A stretch of DNA of 64,000 nt from Polynucleobacter sp. AP-Reno-20A-A9 (GCF_018882085.1 NZ_JACVPB010000005.1:116901-180900); one strand, 5' to 3'. Counted from the stretch's first letter, positions 50,621 through 60,373 are shown. Program-made: numbers and translations. Notes: generated by a model from the letters alone, not told the origin.

Positions 50621-51073
50621 TTAGCTTTTCTTGATCTTCTTGCGGATGTATAAGGTCTTGGTGATGCGTGCCACAACATCTCCTTTTTGGTCTTTAACAT
50701 CGACTACAAAGTCTTTGAGTACTTTGTCGCCAGACTCAGCAGAGCTGATGATGTCATCTAGCTGTTCTTGAGTAATTTCAAAGTTGGCATGAACCTTACC
50801 CTGGCCAGGTTTGAGAAATTCAATCTTCGCTGCTTGATCCCAAACGATATAGCCTTTACCAATATTCTGAGACACCATCATCATAAAGAAGGGGTCGGTC
50901 ATCGCAAATAGGCTACCCCCAAAGTGAACGCCAATAATATTTCGGTTCAATAGACCATGCTTAAGACCTACCTTGGCATGACGAAAGTCTTTGGAGATAT
51001 GCTCAACCGTAATGCCTGCACCCAGGAACGGGGGCCATAAATTCATGCCCCTGCGCAAGAGATTAGCGTTCAT
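50621..51073 (-). CDS. DUF4442 hot-dog-fold protein
   Basis: The 150-residue protein matches DUF4442, a thioesterase-like hot-dog family: FLGAGITVEHISKDFRHAKVGLKHGLLNRNIIGVHFGGSLFAMTDPFFMMM is its signature region. It probably binds or hydrolyses an acyl-CoA; catalytic activity is unproven for the family. It lies 12 bases after the dehydratase gene on the same strand. Confidence 0.85.
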   Translation of the reverse strand: MNANLLRRGMNLWPPFLGAGITVEHISKDFRHAKVGLKHGLLNRNIIGVHFGGSLFAMTDPFFMMMVSQNIGKGYIVWDQAAKIEFLKPGQGKVHANFEITQEQLDDIISSAESGDKVLKDFVVDVKDQKGDVVARITKTLYIRKKIKKS

Positions 51074-51085
51074 TACTGAAAATTT

Positions 51086-52828
51086 CTATTTAGATGAAGG
51101 CGTTTTGCCAACTATTTTGACTGCCCTCAAGAAATCAAAGTCGACACCCTGGTCTGCTTGTGTCACGGTATCTAAAAAGAGCTTCTTATAGCCGCGTTCA
51201 GCGGTAGGTGAAGTAATAGGATTGTCTTTCATGCGTTTAGCCAGTTCTTCGTCTGAAATTAATAAACTAATCTCACGATTCTTCACGCTTAAGCGAATGC
51301 GGTCACCATTGCGTACTTGCGCCAATGGGCCGCCAATAGCGGATTCTGGGGTGACGTGCAAAACAATGGTGCCAAAGGCGGTGCCGCTCATACGTCCATC
51401 GGAGATGCGGACAATATCTTTCACGCCTGCACGTGCTAATTTCATCGGAATAGGGATGTAGCCAGCCTCGGGCATACCAGGAGCACCCTTAGGCCCAATA
51501 TTCTTCAGAACTAAAATATCATCAGCAGTAACGTCTAAGTCTGGACTATCAATCCGATTAGCTAAATCGGCAGCATCTTCAAACACCACTGCACGACCTT
51601 CATGCTCCATGAGCTTCTCGTTGGCAGCCGACTGCTTGATGATGGCGCCACCAGGGGCTAGATTGCCGTGTAATACAGCAATACTGCCGCGCGGATAGAT
51701 CGGTTTATCAAATGGACGCACGACATCTTGTTTAAAGCTTGGTGCTGCGGCATCAATTTCTTCTCCCAGTGTTCTGCCGGAAACGGTCATTGCATCTAAC
51801 TTTAAAAGTGGCTTGAGTTCACGTAGCAGGGTAGTCATACCGCCAGCATCATGGAAGTTTTCCATGTAGTGGTCACCAGAGGGTTTTAAGTCAACCAGCA
51901 CAGGGGTTTCATCACCCATCTTATCGAGCGCATCTAAATCAATCTCTAGTCCCATGCGACCCGCAATGGCGGCTAAGTGAACAATGCCATTAGTGGACCC
52001 GCCAATGGCCAACAAAACACGCATGGCATTTTCAAATGCGTCAGCAGTGAGCACTTTATCGATCGTTAGGCCTTCTTTAGCCATCTTCACGGCACAAGTA
52101 CCGGTTTCTTCAGCGACGCGGATACGGTCTGCTGTGACTGCTGGTGGAGTTGCTCCACCGGGAACCGTCATACCCAGCGCTTCAGAGATACAGGCCATCG
52201 TGCTTGCAGTGCCCATCACCGAACAAGTGCCGACACTGGCTACCAGCTGATCGTTAACCTCATCTTTTTCAACTTCATCAATTTCACCGGCGCGGAATTT
52301 ACCCCAGTAACGGCGGCAGTCAGTGCAGGCACCAACACGTTCACTACGATGTGAGCCTGTCAACATCGAACCAGTGATCAATTGAATGGCCGGCAAGCCA
52401 GCAGAAGCGGCGCCCATCATTTGCGCAGGAACAGTTTTGTCGCAACCACCAATCATAACTACGGCATCCATCGGCTGTGCTCGCAACATTTCTTCGGTGT
52501 CCATAGACATCAAGTTGCGCAAGTACATGCTAGTAGGCGCAGCAAAACTTTCATGAATTGAAATCGTCGGAAATTCCATCGGCAAGCCACCGGCTAACAT
52601 CACGCCGCGCTTTACCGCTTCAAGGAGCTGGGGCATATTGCCATGGCAGGGGTTGTATGCGCTACCGGTATTGATAATGCCAATGACAGGGCGATCTAAA
52701 GCGCTATTGGTATATCCAGCGCCTTTAATAAACGCTTTGCGTAAAAATAAAGAAAAGCCTTTGTCGCCATAGCTGGTTAAGCCTTTGCGCAAACCGCTCT
52801 CTGCTGGATCTTTTGGTGTATTGCTCAT
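51086..52828 (-). CDS. IlvD/Edd-family dehydratase
   Basis: The 580-residue Fe-S enzyme removes water from a dihydroxy or sugar acid. The cluster Cys and family motifs are seen in NTGSAYNPCHGNMPQL, VMIGGCDKTVPAQMMGAASAGLP and GTCSVMGTASTMACISEALGMTVPG. The sequence TGSHRSERVGACTDCRRYWGKFRAG is typical of the arabonate/xylonate-type branch, so it may act on a sugar acid rather than in branched amino-acid synthesis. No ilv genes are nearby. Confidence 0.88.
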   Translation of the reverse strand: MSNTPKDPAESGLRKGLTSYGDKGFSLFLRKAFIKGAGYTNSALDRPVIGIINTGSAYNPCHGNMPQLLEAVKRGVMLAGGLPMEFPTISIHESFAAPTSMYLRNLMSMDTEEMLRAQPMDAVVMIGGCDKTVPAQMMGAASAGLPAIQLITGSMLTGSHRSERVGACTDCRRYWGKFRAGEIDEVEKDEVNDQLVASVGTCSVMGTASTMACISEALGMTVPGGATPPAVTADRIRVAEETGTCAVKMAKEGLTIDKVLTADAFENAMRVLLAIGGSTNGIVHLAAIAGRMGLEIDLDALDKMGDETPVLVDLKPSGDHYMENFHDAGGMTTLLRELKPLLKLDAMTVSGRTLGEEIDAAAPSFKQDVVRPFDKPIYPRGSIAVLHGNLAPGGAIIKQSAANEKLMEHEGRAVVFEDAADLANRIDSPDLDVTADDILVLKNIGPKGAPGMPEAGYIPIPMKLARAGVKDIVRISDGRMSGTAFGTIVLHVTPESAIGGPLAQVRNGDRIRLSVKNREISLLISDEELAKRMKDNPITSPTAERGYKKLFLDTVTQADQGVDFDFLRAVKIVGKTPSSK

Positions 52829-52892
52829 ATTTGTCTCATATCTCTTTTTAATGTTCTTTGGACTTATTGTAGCGATGGAGCAGCCTATTTAC

Positions 52893-53774
52893 CTACAGTC
52901 CGCCACCCCAGCGGTACTGCCAGGAGATCCCCAGTGCGGTGTAGTCGGTATTGGTGTTGGAGTAGACGCCTTTGCTGCCTGTTAGGCGGATCGAATTGTG
53001 CTTATTGATAGGGTAAGAAAAAGTGCCACCAAAACGCCAATTTTCTTGTGAGCCACTGATTTCCGTTCCGTTGACATATTTCTGGCCTCCCATGAAGTAG
53101 GTCGCATCAGCAGAAATATAGGCCGTATTCTGAAAGTAATAGATCACATGGGCTTCCGACGAATAGATGGGATTTTGGGAGAGCGTATTGCCTCCCAGAA
53201 AGCTAGTATTGCTGGTGTAGATCGTGGCCATGCCTGCTAATTCCAAGCGCCATGGTCCGACTGCTTGAGAAGCTCCGATGGCCGGTTGAATCAGTGAGCG
53301 ATTGGCACCCACGTTGAGCATTTGCTCGCTGTTGTACTTGCCCCATGGGATGGATGCAGCAAGACTGGTGCCAATAATTAAGTCTTGCTGGTAATTTTTA
53401 AATTCCTCTATCGAGAGTGCTGGAGCACCATAAAGATTGGCAGAGATCTTCACTACGGGATCAGATAGACCTTCTGCGGAGGCGTTCATATTTTGGGCCC
53501 CAATACTGCCAGTACCTGATAGTTGCGCATACGGAACTAAGAGACTAATTCGACCAGATTGTCCAAAGACGTCGATGATGCGAGTCAGGTTTACTGCTTC
53601 TGTAGTGAGGGTGTAAGAACCACTTTTGGCTCGTGCAATGCCGCCAGTAACAAAGTTAATGCCAATCGGTGCATTGGAATAAGCGCGAGCTTCGATTTCT
53701 TGCGCGGAGACCTGTTGGTAAAAAAATCCCAATAGGCAAAACCAAATAATTCTCACGTAATACAAGTAAGTCAA
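52893..53774 (-). CDS. Outer-membrane channel-like protein (phenol MetA-type family)
   Basis: The 293-residue protein has a signal peptide (IIWFCLLGFFYQQVSAQ) and a beta-barrel pattern like the MetA-pathway-of-phenol-degradation porin-like family: AYSNAPIGINFVTGGIARAKSGSY at the start, SLAASIPWGKYNSEQMLNVGANRSLIQPAIGASQAVGPWRLELAGMATIYTSN in the middle, and an aromatic-rich end (ALGISWQYRWGGG). It probably transports hydrophobic compounds across the outer membrane. It follows the membrane protein gene at 53775 without a gap. Confidence 0.75.
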   Translation of the reverse strand: MTYLYYVRIIWFCLLGFFYQQVSAQEIEARAYSNAPIGINFVTGGIARAKSGSYTLTTEAVNLTRIIDVFGQSGRISLLVPYAQLSGTGSIGAQNMNASAEGLSDPVVKISANLYGAPALSIEEFKNYQQDLIIGTSLAASIPWGKYNSEQMLNVGANRSLIQPAIGASQAVGPWRLELAGMATIYTSNTSFLGGNTLSQNPIYSSEAHVIYYFQNTAYISADATYFMGGQKYVNGTEISGSQENWRFGGTFSYPINKHNSIRLTGSKGVYSNTNTDYTALGISWQYRWGGGL

Positions 53775-54302
53775 TTATTTTTTGGAGCCAAATAAGACTG
53801 TAAGGGTTTCAGTATTGCCTACAGCCATATTGAACCCCACAAAAATTAAGTAAGGCCAAACAATGAGCCAATACATAATTGACATTGCAAGAACTCTTAA
53901 TGGATCACCGCTTCCAAAGGCTGCCATAGAGGCAATAAAGTCTTTTCCATTGATGAGTCCATGGACTCCGGCTTCAAGGTAATTCAAGGCAATAACAACA
54001 GCTAGATAAATCAGCGACTCAAGCATGAGTGATTTAACAATGCCACTTTGCTTATCGATCTTCATTGGATAAACAGCCTGAGCAATCAACATAAATTTGG
54101 CAGATAAAGCAGCCTTGATCAAGGCAAAGCCAAATATGGAAAGGGGAATAGGGCGTTCTTCAAGGGCGGTTGCGGCCATAAAGGCAATTGCGCAGAACCA
54201 TGTGCCGAAGTAGATTGATAATGCAAAGGCCTTTCTCATCTCCTCTGCAAGTTTAGTTTTCAGGCCAGGTTTGCTTGCTTGAATTTTGGTGCTGTTAGTC
54301 AT
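53775..54302 (-). CDS. Four-helix inner-membrane protein of unknown function
   Basis: The 175-residue protein has membrane helices at about 28-46, 53-76, 90-110 and 138-160, with a basic N terminus. No motif identifies it. Its stop abuts the start of the barrel protein gene, so the two form a transcription unit and perhaps act together across both membranes. It starts 28 bases after the U32 gene. Confidence 0.65.
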   Translation of the reverse strand: MTNSTKIQASKPGLKTKLAEEMRKAFALSIYFGTWFCAIAFMAATALEERPIPLSIFGFALIKAALSAKFMLIAQAVYPMKIDKQSGIVKSLMLESLIYLAVVIALNYLEAGVHGLINGKDFIASMAAFGSGDPLRVLAMSIMYWLIVWPYLIFVGFNMAVGNTETLTVLFGSKK

Positions 54303-54330
54303 GAAAATCTTCAGTCAGGGGGCAAAGACA

Positions 54331-55644
54331 TTAATCGCCACAAGTGGAGCAGGCGCTAGAACTGGCTACTTCTGCTGGCGCTGGCTCTTGCGTATAGCGC
54401 GCAATGAAGGCATGTTTAGTCGTCATCGGAATCTTGAGCCAAACAAAGTGGCCTGAACCAGGAGCCACGTCAATTGACTCGCCCTTCATATTCCACATTT
54501 CAGTCAATACAACATCCGCGTTTCCATTCGGTTCGATGATTTCGATCTTATCGCCGACAGAAAAGCGATTCTTGACATCAACCTTTACTCGACCTGTTGC
54601 CGAATCAATCTCGAGCGTTTCCCCAACGTATAAGCTGCGGCCAGACAGAGAGTGGCCACGCATATAGAGTTGGTACTCTTTATCGTGGTGACGCTCATAA
54701 AAACCATCGGTATAGCCACGATTGGCTAAACCTTCTAATTGACCTAACAAGGCAGTATTAAATGGCTTGCCCTGAACAGCATCATTAATTGCTGCTCTAT
54801 ATGACTGAACAGTTCGTGAAACGTAATAAGGCGATTTGGTACGACCTTCAATCTTGAAGGAATCAACGCCCATCCTGGTTAAGCGCTCAATATGCTCAAC
54901 GGCTCGCAGATCCTTAGAGTTCATGATGTAGGTGCCATGCTCATCCTCTTCCATCGGCATCAATTCATCAGGACGGCGTGCCTCTTGAAGTAGCACAACA
55001 TCACCACTAGTATTTTGTTGACCAGGCTTCACCTTGTAATCCCAGCGGCAAGCGTTGGTACAGGCGCCTTGATTGGAGTCTCGATGGGACATGTAGCCCG
55101 ATAACAAGCAGCGACCAGAGTAGGCAATACAGAGTGCGCCGTGAACAAATACCTCAAGCTCCATCTCTGGACAATCTTGACGTACTTCTTCGATTTCATC
55201 AAAAGAGAGTTCGCGAGACAGAATCACGCGACTAATACCAACTGAGCGCCAAAACTTAGCTGAAGCACCATTTACTGTATTTGCTTGGACTGATAAATGA
55301 ATCGGCATATCTGGCCAAGCTTCACGGGCCATCATGATTAATCCGGGATCTGACATGATTAAAGCATCGGGCTTTAATGCAATCACAGGATCCATATCTT
55401 TAATGTAAGTCCGCGTCTTACCGCCATGAGGCAATAAGTTAGAAACCAAATAAAACTTCTTACCCATTTCATGGGCGGTATCAATACCTTGCTTGAGAAC
55501 CTCGATCTTGCCAAAGTCGTTATTGCGAACGCGCAGCGAATAGCGAGGCTGTCCGGCATAAATAGCATCAGCGCCAAAATCAAAGGCAGTACGCAGCATG
55601 GAAAGGCTGCCGGCTGGAGCGAGAAGTTCAGGAATCTTAGTCAT
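54331..55644 (-). CDS. U32-family protein (YegQ/TrhP-like tRNA hydroxylation)
   Basis: The 437-residue protein carries the U32 signature ELEVFVHGALCIAYSGRCLLSGYMSHRDSNQGACTNACRWDY, whose four Cys bind an Fe-S cluster, and starts PELLAPAGSLSMLRTAFDFGADAIYAG. Although listed as a peptidase family, YegQ/TrhP of E. coli works in prephenate-dependent 5-hydroxyuridine formation in tRNA, and length and C terminus fit that group. The tail has an extra CSTCG. Upstream 55645-55879 is a divergent promoter region with nothing else seen. Confidence 0.88.
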   Translation of the reverse strand: MTKIPELLAPAGSLSMLRTAFDFGADAIYAGQPRYSLRVRNNDFGKIEVLKQGIDTAHEMGKKFYLVSNLLPHGGKTRTYIKDMDPVIALKPDALIMSDPGLIMMAREAWPDMPIHLSVQANTVNGASAKFWRSVGISRVILSRELSFDEIEEVRQDCPEMELEVFVHGALCIAYSGRCLLSGYMSHRDSNQGACTNACRWDYKVKPGQQNTSGDVVLLQEARRPDELMPMEEDEHGTYIMNSKDLRAVEHIERLTRMGVDSFKIEGRTKSPYYVSRTVQSYRAAINDAVQGKPFNTALLGQLEGLANRGYTDGFYERHHDKEYQLYMRGHSLSGRSLYVGETLEIDSATGRVKVDVKNRFSVGDKIEIIEPNGNADVVLTEMWNMKGESIDVAPGSGHFVWLKIPMTTKHAFIARYTQEPAPAEVASSSACSTCGD

Positions 55645-55879
55645 TTGGCTATTTTAGTGAATACAGCTGACCTTGCTTGATTTGCGTCATTAATCGGCCC
55701 TGGAGCTTGCCAGACCTAGGTTTGCGTTAATCTGACCTTCAAGCCGCCGCCTGAGGAAGAGTATCCTACGGGGAATGTGGAGAGTATTGCCAAAATGAAC
55801 CAGGAGCCTTCCCTTTGACTTTTCACCCTAAATTGAAGGCGCGCAGCAATAAATGCAGAAAGAATCAAGAAAGAACGCA

Positions 55880-56464
55880 ATGACAAAACTGACATCAAAA
55901 CCCATCCTAAAAAAAGCCAGCGGTATTTTGACTCAAGAGTTTGCAATACCCAAAGATATTGCCTGGGCATGGGTCACTTTATTACTCTCGCAAGAAGAGC
56001 AAAAGCGCGATAGCGAAGAAAAGCGTTATAGCCGCATTGCAGAATTCGAAGCCTGGATTCTGGGTTTAAGCTTGCCAACGGACCCAAAAAATCCTGAGAG
56101 TGGTGCGGTGAGTCCGGGGGCTGTCAAAAATTCTGCAAGAAATATCTTTGAGTGGCCCCATGAGTACATATTCGAAGAGCCAGCAGCACCAAAGCATCTA
56201 GATGCTAAGGTTGGCTATAGCGATACGATCACCAAGCCCATTTTGGATGCAATCAAAGACGCCGGTGGATCTGATGATCGAGCAGCGCTGATTAACATCT
56301 TAGAAGGCTACGCAAAAGAAGGTAAAGAGCCGTTTGCCAATGTCACGCCAGAAGGTATTGAATGGAAAGGCAGCGCTTGGACGGAGGGCGATAAATACAA
56401 TCTTCTAACCATTAAGACCCTCAATAACCGCCTAGCTAATCTACGCAAGAAGGGTTTGATCTAA
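55880..56464 (+). CDS. Hypothetical cytoplasmic protein
   Basis: From ATG 55880 the product is 194 residues; an in-frame ATG at 55853 would add nine. I prefer 55880 because purine-rich AAGAAAGAA lies before it, but this is uncertain. The sequence has no signal peptide or membrane segment. A helical part with EEQKRDSEEKRYSRI is followed by SVSP-type and WPHEYIFEEP stretches and a basic helix at the end (LNNRLANLRKKGLI). No family recognised. A strong terminator follows. Confidence 0.6.
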   Translation: MTKLTSKPILKKASGILTQEFAIPKDIAWAWVTLLLSQEEQKRDSEEKRYSRIAEFEAWILGLSLPTDPKNPESGAVSPGAVKNSARNIFEWPHEYIFEEPAAPKHLDAKVGYSDTITKPILDAIKDAGGSDDRAALINILEGYAKEGKEPFANVTPEGIEWKGSAWTEGDKYNLLTIKTLNNRLANLRKKGLI

Positions 56465-56492
56465 GTAGACATTGCTTTGCGCCACCAAAAGA

Positions 56493-56522
56493 AAAAGCCC
56501 CTAGATTTCTATAGGGGCTTTA
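56493..56522. terminator. Intrinsic terminator (bidirectional)
   Basis: AAGCCCCTA / TAGGGGCTT with an eight-base loop, A residues on the left and TTAC on the right. It ends the preceding rightward gene and could serve the leftward small membrane gene at 56637. Confidence 0.88.
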
Positions 56523-56636
56523 CTTATTTGGCTCCGCGACTTAAGACCCAAGCTGGCGACTACCAATTCACGACTCGTCAAAACCTGCTGACAGTAGGCA
56601 TTAGTTAATGAGTTATGCAGTGTTCAATTGATTAAG

Positions 56637-56783
56637 CTAAAGACGATGCCCTTGAATTATTCTTACCAAAAACATCACAACCGCTATCAATAGAAGGATA
56701 TGTATAAATCCCCCCAATGTATAAGACGTAATGATTCCAGCAAGCCAAAGCACAATAAGTACCACTGCAATCGTTTCAATCAT
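56637..56783 (-). CDS. Lmo0937-family small membrane protein (48 aa)
   Basis: The 48-residue frame MIETIAVVLIVLWLAGIITS … VMFLVRIIQGHRL is two membrane helices with a short loop (YTLGGFIHILL). It matches the widespread lmo0937/DUF5670 family, which is often stress-induced. It reads leftward with GGGAAT before the start. Too short for common length cut-offs, hence easily missed. Function unknown; likely a membrane stress protein. Confidence 0.8.
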   Translation of the reverse strand: MIETIAVVLIVLWLAGIITSYTLGGFIHILLLIAVVMFLVRIIQGHRL

Positions 56784-56964
56784 ACGATTCCCTTTTCCAT
56801 AGAAGTATTAATCTAGCCTCCTTCGATGGCGCTGTATGTGCTAAAGCGTACATATAAATATTGCCAATATGCCGCAAAATAAAAAAAACAGGCATTGGCA
56901 TCTTTTTAACAATGCAATGTTTAGTTGTTCTTACAGAAAACTACTCTAGAAACTATGGGAGATC

Positions 56965-57222
56965 ATGATGAGAAATCAATGCGTTGAGAAAAATATTTGT
57001 GTTCGGCTGTGCGATCAAACACCGAGAGATATCCTAATAAGTCTCCTGGAGGAAGAGGGTGATATTTTAGGTTGGGAGGCAGAAAATCTAATATATGAGT
57101 CAGCACTCCGTATCAATGAATTGCCTGAGGCAGCAATGAGAATGGCGAGGTTTGCGCTGAAGGGGTTGGTGAGGGATGGGGTTGTATTGAGTGAAAACGG
57201 CTTAATTTCCCTTAAGGATTAA
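56965..57222 (+). CDS. Small hypothetical protein (85 aa)
   Basis: The frame starts ATGATG with GGGAG about seven bases upstream; either ATG is possible. The product is acidic in the middle (LLEEEGDILGWEAENLIYES) and its last 40 residues look like a small winged helix (AAMRMARFALKGLVRDGVVLSENGLISLKD). It could be a DNA-binding accessory, but no family is recognised. Two Cys lie at the N terminus. Confidence 0.55.
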   Translation: MMRNQCVEKNICVRLCDQTPRDILISLLEEEGDILGWEAENLIYESALRINELPEAAMRMARFALKGLVRDGVVLSENGLISLKD

Positions 57223-57278
57223 TGATTTTGAGTCTTTGGTTGCTTGCCTAGTAATGCAGTGTGAGCAACCAACGAGAA

Positions 57279-57485
57279 TTACTCCCTTACTTTTGCAAAT
57301 ATTGTATTTGCGTCTCCGCGGTTTTCTGCCAAGGCCATTCTTAGGGCTTCATTCTCGAAGGCAATCAGGTCCACCGGATCCTTTTTTAGATCTTCCGTAT
57401 TTTCAACGCCATCTAGATTGATTACGTAGGTCCAGATAATGTCTGGCGACCAACTTTTATTGTAAATATCAACAATACGTTTCAT
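57279..57485 (-). CDS. Small hypothetical protein (68 aa)
   Basis: The 68-residue acidic protein (MKRIVDIYNKSWSPDIIWTYVINLD…) has no export signal. It follows the DUF2789 gene by nine bases on the same strand and is probably its operon partner. No family recognised. Confidence 0.5.
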   Translation of the reverse strand: MKRIVDIYNKSWSPDIIWTYVINLDGVENTEDLKKDPVDLIAFENEALRMALAENRGDANTIFAKVRE

Positions 57486-57494
57486 AAGCGTGCT

Positions 57495-57734
57495 TTACCG
57501 AGGCTCTCTAAGTTGCGCATTAAGAAGATCAATTACCTCAGCCCAATCTGCATCTTTGAGAATCTCGTCTCTGAGGAAATTTTTTTGACTTGGTTCCCAA
57601 AAGCTAGCTTCTGCGAGAACAATAGAGGGGTCCAGGGGTGCATGCACTTCAATAAATTGGTCAATTGCACCACCATCAGCAGGAAGCCCTAGCTGCTCAA
57701 ATAAAGACTTCAGAGGATGAAAGGTAGCGTCCAT
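57495..57734 (-). CDS. DUF2789-family protein
   Basis: The 79-residue protein matches DUF2789 throughout: LKSLFEQLGLPADGGAIDQFIEVHAPLDPSIVLAEASFWEPSQKNFLRDEILKDADWAEVIDLLNAQLR. The family is small, cytoplasmic and of unknown function in beta- and gammaproteobacteria. It diverges from fumC across 111 bases. Confidence 0.85.
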   Translation of the reverse strand: MDATFHPLKSLFEQLGLPADGGAIDQFIEVHAPLDPSIVLAEASFWEPSQKNFLRDEILKDADWAEVIDLLNAQLREPR

Positions 57735-57845
57735 ATTTAATATCCTTTGTATCTAATACCTGTATACGCCAAAAAAATAGAGATGGCAACTAGCAAAATA
57801 TTTACTCAAAATTGCATATTTGGATAGAAAGTATAAGATTGAAGG

Positions 57846-59228
57846 ATGAATACCTCGAGGATTGAGCGCGATAGTTTTGGAGCTATTGAAGTTCCGCAGC
57901 ATCGTCTATGGGGCGCACAAACCCAACGCTCTATAGGCCATTTTGATATCTCGACAGAGATAATGCCGCTTGAATTTATTAAGTCATTGGCATTGGTTAA
58001 GAAGGCTTGCTTAATTGCTAATATGGATCTTGGTCTTTTACCTCGGGAAAAATATGAGCCATTATTAAAGTCGGTTGATGAAGTGCTTGCTGGAGATCTT
58101 AATGATGAGTTTCCTTTATCCGTTTGGCAAACCGGTTCTGGCACGCAAACCAATATGAATATGAATGAGGTTCTTGCCAATCGAGCCATCCAAATCATGG
58201 GAGGCACTCTAGGTCAAGATCATCTCATTCACCCCAATGACGATGTCAATTTAGGTCAATCTTCGAATGATGTCATCCCAACGGCGATGCATGTCGCTAG
58301 CGTTACCCAGTTGCAAAATGAACTTTTGCCAGCCTTAGAGCAATTGATCAATACCCTGATAAACAAGTCCATTAAATTTTCTGACATTATCAAAGTAGGT
58401 CGTACCCACTTGCAGGATGCGGTGCCATTAATCCTGGGGCAAGAGTTTTCTGGTTATGTAGCCCAGCTGAAGTTGGCCCGTCAGGCCATTGCGCTTTCTA
58501 CGCCGCAGTTATATGAGCTTGCAATTGGAGGCACTGCCGTGGGTACCGGACTCAATACTCACCCCCAGTTTGGAGTAAAAGTAGCCAAAAGGTTACAAGT
58601 ACTTACTCATATTCCTTTTATTTCTGCCCCTAATAAGTTTGCAGCTTTATCTGGACATGAGCCCCTAGTATTTGTTCATGGCGCCTTAAAGACTCTAGCA
58701 GTGGCTTTAATGAAAGTCTCTACTGATATTCGCTGGATGTCATCAGGCCCTAGATCGGGTTTAGGTGAAATTACGATCCCTGAAAATGAGCCGGGCAGTT
58801 CCATCATGCCCGGCAAGGTAAATCCAACCCAATGCGAGGCACTCGCAATGATCTGCTATCAAGTGATTGGTAATGACGTCACTATTGGAATGGCTGCATC
58901 ATCAGGTAATTTTGAGCTGAATGCCTTCAAACCCTTAATTTCGCATAATTTTTTGCAAACTATTCGGCTTTTGACTGATGGCATGAAATCATTTGAACAC
59001 TATTGTGTACGTGGAATTGAGGCTAACATTCCCCGGATTGAAGAATTCATGAGTCGCTCGCTCATGTTGGTCACAGCCCTAAGTCCGCACATTGGATATG
59101 ATCGCTGCGCCATGATTGCCAAGAGTGCTTATGAAAAGAATCTTAGCCTCAGGGAGGCTGCTATTGCAAGTGGTTTTGTCACTGACGCCCAGTTTGATCT
59201 GTGGGTTGTTCCAGGAAATCTTGTTTAA
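57846..59228 (+). CDS. fumC: Class II fumarate hydratase
   Basis: The 460-residue TCA-cycle enzyme interconverts fumarate and malate. Typical parts: [53 protein letters not shown], the catalytic-His segment [17 protein letters not shown] and the signature loop [16 protein letters not shown]. Being cluster-free and oxygen-stable, FumC fits the neighbouring iron and redox genes, but a link is conjecture. Confidence 0.96.
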   Translation: MNTSRIERDSFGAIEVPQHRLWGAQTQRSIGHFDISTEIMPLEFIKSLALVKKACLIANMDLGLLPREKYEPLLKSVDEVLAGDLNDEFPLSVWQTGSGTQTNMNMNEVLANRAIQIMGGTLGQDHLIHPNDDVNLGQSSNDVIPTAMHVASVTQLQNELLPALEQLINTLINKSIKFSDIIKVGRTHLQDAVPLILGQEFSGYVAQLKLARQAIALSTPQLYELAIGGTAVGTGLNTHPQFGVKVAKRLQVLTHIPFISAPNKFAALSGHEPLVFVHGALKTLAVALMKVSTDIRWMSSGPRSGLGEITIPENEPGSSIMPGKVNPTQCEALAMICYQVIGNDVTIGMAASSGNFELNAFKPLISHNFLQTIRLLTDGMKSFEHYCVRGIEANIPRIEEFMSRSLMLVTALSPHIGYDRCAMIAKSAYEKNLSLREAAIASGFVTDAQFDLWVVPGNLV

Positions 59229-59322
59229 GTAATTATTCGGTTATGTGCGGTTTAGTACAGATCGTGGTGGGCGAATCGTAGACCATATATGTGTTCGGAT
59301 GGATACATTCAAAGGATCGAAA

Positions 59323-59802
59323 ATGAACTCTCAAATTAATCAAGTGGCTGTTCAAGCTCTCAATAAAATTATGGAACTTGAATTAGCGGGGGTCGTTAAA
59401 TACACCCATTATTCATTGATGGTTTTTGGTTACAACCGAATTCCGATTGTTTCTTGGCTAAAAGGCAATGCTACTGAGAGCTTGGATCACGCCCACCGAG
59501 CGGGGGAACTTGTCACTCTATTTGGTGGTCACCCATCGTTAAAGATAGGCGCCTTATTGGAAACCGAACGACACGATATTGGCGATATCTTACGAGAAAG
59601 CCTTGAGCATGAGGTTGAGGCCTTGGGATCGTATTACGATCTATTAAAGATATCGACCTGCACGCATCCGGATAGTAATGGTGTTGAGTCTGTTTTGCTT
59701 GAAGAATATGCCAGAGAGATGATTGTGCAAGAAGAGATGCATTTAGATGAAGTTAATAAGATGTTGCGTAAGTCGGGTGAAATTGCACCCTTTGTTAATT
59801 AA
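59323..59802 (+). CDS. bfr: Bacterioferritin-like protein, second copy
   Basis: ATG 59323 (MNSQINQVAVQALNKIMELELAG) has AAAGGA upstream and gives 159 residues; earlier in-frame starts add 26 unlike residues. It is very close to the protein at 26810 (same KYTHYSLMV.GYNRIPIVSWLKGNA, GGHPSLKIG.LLETE.HDIGDILRESL.HE, EEYAREMIVQEEMHLDEVNKMLRK) but has a ten-residue insert before the last helix (CTHPDSNGVE). As in that copy, the Bfr heme Met is Leu. No Fur-like box was found here. Confidence 0.85.
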   Translation: MNSQINQVAVQALNKIMELELAGVVKYTHYSLMVFGYNRIPIVSWLKGNATESLDHAHRAGELVTLFGGHPSLKIGALLETERHDIGDILRESLEHEVEALGSYYDLLKISTCTHPDSNGVESVLLEEYAREMIVQEEMHLDEVNKMLRKSGEIAPFVN

Positions 59803-59818
59803 GAGGGATGTTAATAAT

Positions 59819-60373
59819 ATGAGCAATATTAAAATTGCAGTCATCGTTGGTAGTTTGCGTAAAGAGTCCTTTAATCGCCATCTGGCAAATGCCATTATTA
59901 AAATCGCCCCATCAAGTGTGAGCTTTAAGTTGGTGGAGATTGGTGATCTGCCCCTATATAACCAAGACGAAGATGATCATCAGGCTGATGCCGTCAAAAG
60001 AATGAAGACAGAAATTCATCAATGTGATGGGGTGTTATTTGTTACCCCTGAGTACAACCGCTCCATTCCTGGTGTGCTTAAAAATGCGTTAGATCATGGA
60101 TCTCGCCCTTATGGCCATAATGCCTGGGCAAAAAAACCTGCAGCCATTATTGGAATTTCACCGAGCCCTGTGGGTACTGCATTAGCACAGCAACATTTAA
60201 GGGGGGTATTAGCAACATTAGATATGCCAACCTTATGTCAGCCAGAGATGTTCCTGCAAATGAAGGAGGACTTTTTTGATAACACTGGAGCTATTGGCGA
60301 GGCTAGTAAGAAATTCATTAAGTCTTGGTTAGATCGCTACATTGTTTGGGTAACTACAAATAAAGGTATTTAA
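59819..60373 (+). CDS. NAD(P)H-dependent FMN reductase
   Basis: Starting at ATG 59819 gives 184 residues, normal for the family. The flavodoxin-like fold shows VIVGSLRKESFNRHLANAI (FMN phosphate loop), the CDGVLFVTPEYNRSIPGVLKNALDHGSRP signature, and KPAAIIGISPSPVGTALAQQHLRGVL. It reduces FMN, quinones or azo compounds and may supply reduced flavin for iron release from the ferritin-like protein encoded 16 bases upstream. That link is inference from proximity. Confidence 0.92.
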   Translation: MSNIKIAVIVGSLRKESFNRHLANAIIKIAPSSVSFKLVEIGDLPLYNQDEDDHQADAVKRMKTEIHQCDGVLFVTPEYNRSIPGVLKNALDHGSRPYGHNAWAKKPAAIIGISPSPVGTALAQQHLRGVLATLDMPTLCQPEMFLQMKEDFFDNTGAIGEASKKFIKSWLDRYIVWVTTNKGI

